Positions 7,233 to 8,767 of a stretch of 8,767 nucleotides of DNA are shown here, piece after piece. Location of the stretch: NCBI GenBank assembly GCA_900754775.1, contig CAAEDZ010000254.1, positions 1 through 8,767 on the forward strand, read 5' to 3'. Numbering within the stretch: the stretch's first letter is position 1; each line of letters begins with the position of its first letter. Both the position numbers and the translations under genes were made by a program. This DNA comes from Clostridia bacterium (lineage in GTDB: Bacteria; Bacillota_A; Clostridia; Christensenellales; Aristaeellaceae). A model generated the notes under the pieces. It saw only the letters and a program-made list of their open reading frames with translations. It was not told where the DNA came from and searched no databases.

Positions 7233-7880
7233 ATGCAGGAATTTGACTTATCTTTCGAGGATCCAGCCAACAGCCTTCTGACTTTCTGTAGCGAAAGAAA
7301 ATACAAAACGATTCTTGCTGATCCGCCGTGGCAGTTCCAGAATCGCACAGGTAAAGTCGCGCCAGAACACAAGCGTCTTAACCGTTATCCTACCATGCGT
7401 CTCAACGAGATTGCGCGCTTGCCCGTAAGCGAAATTGCCGCAGATAAAGCACATCTTTACCTCTGGGTACCCAACGCCCTGCTCCCGGATGGACTGTCTG
7501 TAATGCGTGCATGGGGCTTTGAATACAAGACAAATATCGTCTGGGAAAAAGTGCGCAAGGACGGCGAGCCTGACGGCCGCGGCGTAGGCTTTTATTTTCG
7601 CAATGTGACAGAGCTTCTGCTGTTTGGTATCCGTGGCCAACACAACCGCACGCTTTCGCCTGCCAGAAGTCAGGTGAATCTGTTGCGCACAATGAAGCGC
7701 GAACACTCTCGCAAGCCGGATGAGATTTATCCGATCATCGAGAGATGCAGCGAAGGCCCATATCTGGAACTGTTTGCTCGCGGCACGCGCAAAGGATGGG
7801 ATCTCTGGGGAAATCAGGCAAATCTTCCCTATGTGCCAAGCTGGCCCACATACGCAAACCATACGCAGGCAGAAGAATAA
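7233..7880 (+). CDS. MT-A70 family DNA adenine N6-methyltransferase
   Basis: Predicted to transfer a methyl group from S-adenosylmethionine to N6 of adenine in the partner endonuclease's site, protecting host DNA. The 215-residue protein has the catalytic D30-P-P-W33 at the end of the first strand, then W78-V-P-N, GFEYKTNIVWEK (95-106), the target-loop region NVTELLLFG (124-132), and the cofactor-binding end H158-S-R-K-P162, Y177-L-E-L-F-A-R183 and G188-W-D-L-W-G-N194. These order it with MT-A70-like bacterial enzymes such as M.MunI. There is no separate target-recognition domain, normal for this small class. GAGG (7223-7226) overlaps the endonuclease stop, so the two are probably translated from one message. 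N6-adenine chemistry is established for the family; the site is unknown. Confidence 0.9.
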   Translation: MQEFDLSFEDPANSLLTFCSERKYKTILADPPWQFQNRTGKVAPEHKRLNRYPTMRLNEIARLPVSEIAADKAHLYLWVPNALLPDGLSVMRAWGFEYKTNIVWEKVRKDGEPDGRGVGFYFRNVTELLLFGIRGQHNRTLSPARSQVNLLRTMKREHSRKPDEIYPIIERCSEGPYLELFARGTRKGWDLWGNQANLPYVPSWPTYANHTQAEE

Positions 7881-7952
7881 CCCTCCAGTCCTTCAAGCCG
7901 CTTTTCTTCTGTGCGTGAACGTATTTTTGCCGACAATTTTCACACATACCCC

Positions 7953-7981
7953 TGTTCATTCCTCCCGCTTTGTGCTATACT
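7953..7981 (+). promoter_or_regulatory. Extended -10 promoter of cardiolipin synthase
   Basis: TGCTATACT (7973-7981) is a good extended -10 element. The -35 position (7953-7958, TGTTCA) matches poorly, three of six. The predicted start, near 7988, falls just before the Shine-Dalgarno site and leaves a leader of about 12 bases. Confidence 0.65.
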
Positions 7982-7994
7982 GCCTTGCGGGAGG
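7961..7994 (+). repeat. Perfect 8-bp inverted repeat masking the cls ribosome binding site
   Basis: CCTCCCGC (7961-7968) is the exact reverse complement of GCGGGAGG (7987-7994), separated by 18 bases. The right arm contains the Shine-Dalgarno GGGAGG of cls; the left arm lies between the -35 and -10 of its promoter. RNA started upstream could fold it; RNA started at the cls promoter could not. Confidence 0.65.
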
Positions 7995-7999
7995 TCTTT

Positions 8000-8767
8000 A
8001 TGAACAAAAATCGTCTGCGGGGAGTGTTCAGCCACCGGCTGTTCATCATCCTGCTTCTGCTTTTGCAGATCGCTTTTTTCGGGTATCTGGTGCTGAGCGG
8101 CAGCCAGGATTCGTGGCTGGTATCGCTGTTTTTCTCGCTGGTGAGCATGCTGGTGGCCATCCACGTGGTCAGCAAGCATGAAAAGCCCGGCTACAAGCTC
8201 ACCTGGGTGTTCACCATCCTCACCCTGCCCATCTTCGGCGGCGCGTTTTACCTGATGATGCAGCTCCAGCCGAGCGTACACCGCTTCCGCAAGCAGGTGG
8301 AAAGCTCGCAGGCGGCGCTCACCCGCCGCCTGCCGCGCCACGAGGGCGCGCTCAAAGAGGCCGAGGCGCAGGGGCCGTGCGCCGCGCGCCTTGCCCGCTA
8401 TCTGGAAAACGGCGTGGGCTTTCCCGTCTACCCGGCCTCGCGCGTGGAATACTTCCCCAGCGGCGAGACGTTTTTCGAGGCGCTTTTGCGCGAACTGCCC
8501 AAGGCCAGGCGCTACATATTCGTGGAGTTCTTCATCCTGCAGGAAGGCGAGATGTGGGGCGAGGTTTTGAAGATCCTCGAACAGAAGGCGCGCGAGGGCG
8601 TGGAAGTGCGCGTGCTTTACGACGACTTTGGCTGCTTTGTGAAATTGCCGCGCGATTACTGCGCCGAAGTGCGCGCCAAGGGCATACAGTGCGAGGTGTT
8701 CAGCCCCTTCCGCCCGGCGCTGACCATTTTGCAGAACAACCGCGACCACCGTAAGATCGTCTCCATC
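8000..8767 (+). CDS. cls: Cardiolipin synthase, 3'-truncated by window edge
   Basis: Membrane phospholipase D-superfamily enzyme that joins two phosphatidylglycerol molecules into cardiolipin. The 256 codons present start at ATG 8000, 5 bases after GGGAGG. Three hydrophobic segments are visible: residues about 14-32, 39-57 and 67-87; the third, in the context KLTWVFTILTLPIFGGAFYL, is typical of Gram-positive cardiolipin synthases. The soluble part has SGETFFEALLRELPKARRYIFVEFF and VEVRVLYDDFG, the usual approach to the first catalytic motif. The window ends inside that motif, H250-R-K252-I-V-S-I, so its Asp and the whole second HKD motif are not seen. Base composition returns here to the GC-rich background, so this is probably ancestral chromosome flanking the restriction island. 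A related HKD transferase is possible but the N-terminus favours cardiolipin synthase. Confidence 0.93.
   Translation, partial: MNKNRLRGVFSHRLFIILLLLLQIAFFGYLVLSGSQDSWLVSLFFSLVSMLVAIHVVSKHEKPGYKLTWVFTILTLPIFGGAFYLMMQLQPSVHRFRKQVESSQAALTRRLPRHEGALKEAEAQGPCAARLARYLENGVGFPVYPASRVEYFPSGETFFEALLRELPKARRYIFVEFFILQEGEMWGEVLKILEQKAREGVEVRVLYDDFGCFVKLPRDYCAEVRAKGIQCEVFSPFRPALTILQNNRDHRKIVSI

Larger units (their letters stand above)
6531..7880 (+). other. Two-gene Type II restriction-modification operon
   Basis: The module comprises one strong promoter, an endonuclease of the BglII/BstYI family, and an MT-A70-type adenine methyltransferase 8 bp downstream. The order is endonuclease first, with no controller or specificity gene. 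Base composition is visibly lower in GC than both flanks (24 of 60 bases in 6901-6960, against 44 of 60 in 5941-6000), and A/T-ending codons become common. No transposase, integrase, tRNA or long flanking direct repeat is seen at the edges. Confidence 0.82.

Noticed and set aside
7870..7911. CAGAAGAA / TTCTTCTG inverted repeat as a terminator of the restriction operon.
   Set aside because: The 8-bp stem is AT-rich, the loop is 26 bases, one arm is inside the coding end, and no T tract follows.
6474..7918. GCGTGA at 6474-6479 and 7913-7918 as a target-site duplication around the island.
   Set aside because: Six bases are expected by chance between two regions of this size, and the first copy is part of the hydrolase stop context. 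No other matching flank was found.

Overview
The window looks like chromosomal DNA from a GC-rich, Gram-positive anaerobe of the Clostridia type (for example an Oscillospirales- or Christensenellales-like gut bacterium). The evidence is strong GC bias at third codon positions in most genes, good Shine-Dalgarno sites throughout, GTG starts, a lipoprotein carrying Cys/His repeats followed by BspA-like leucine-rich repeats, and a Firmicutes-type cardiolipin synthase. The taxonomic placement is inference. All supported genes lie on the + strand; the long minus-strand open frames are shadows of GC-rich coding sequence.

Layout: (1) 1-1017, 3' part of a phosphomannomutase/phosphoglucomutase. (2) 1064-3169, a complete transketolase gene with an extended -10 promoter and a strong terminator hairpin. 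(3) 3179-4978, a surface lipoprotein with five regular C-x10-C-x2-C-x13/14-H units and a leucine-rich-repeat domain, closed by a terminator. (4) 4990-6479, a serine hydrolase of the class C beta-lactamase/S12 family with its own -35/-10 promoter and a perfect 14-bp palindrome at the predicted transcription start. (5) 6531-7880, a compact two-gene Type II restriction-modification operon: a BglII/BstYI-family endonuclease followed 8 bp later by an MT-A70-type adenine methyltransferase. Its base composition and codon use differ from the flanks, which suggests acquisition by transfer. (6) 7953-8767, promoter and 5' part of a cardiolipin synthase gene running off the window end.

The first two genes are central sugar metabolism, genes three and four face the envelope or act on small esters or peptides, and the last belongs to membrane lipid synthesis. 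They look like separate transcription units rather than one pathway. The unit that works together as a system is the restriction-modification pair. Its endonuclease keeps the BglII/BstYI fold signatures but appears to have D-x8-D-x-E where the characterised enzymes have D-x8-E-x-Q, and its partner is an adenine methyltransferase where, from memory, the BglII and BstYI partners are N4-cytosine enzymes. No controller gene is seen. The cardiolipin synthase start next to this island carries an inverted repeat that would hide its ribosome binding site only in read-through RNA, which could insulate it from the upstream operon.
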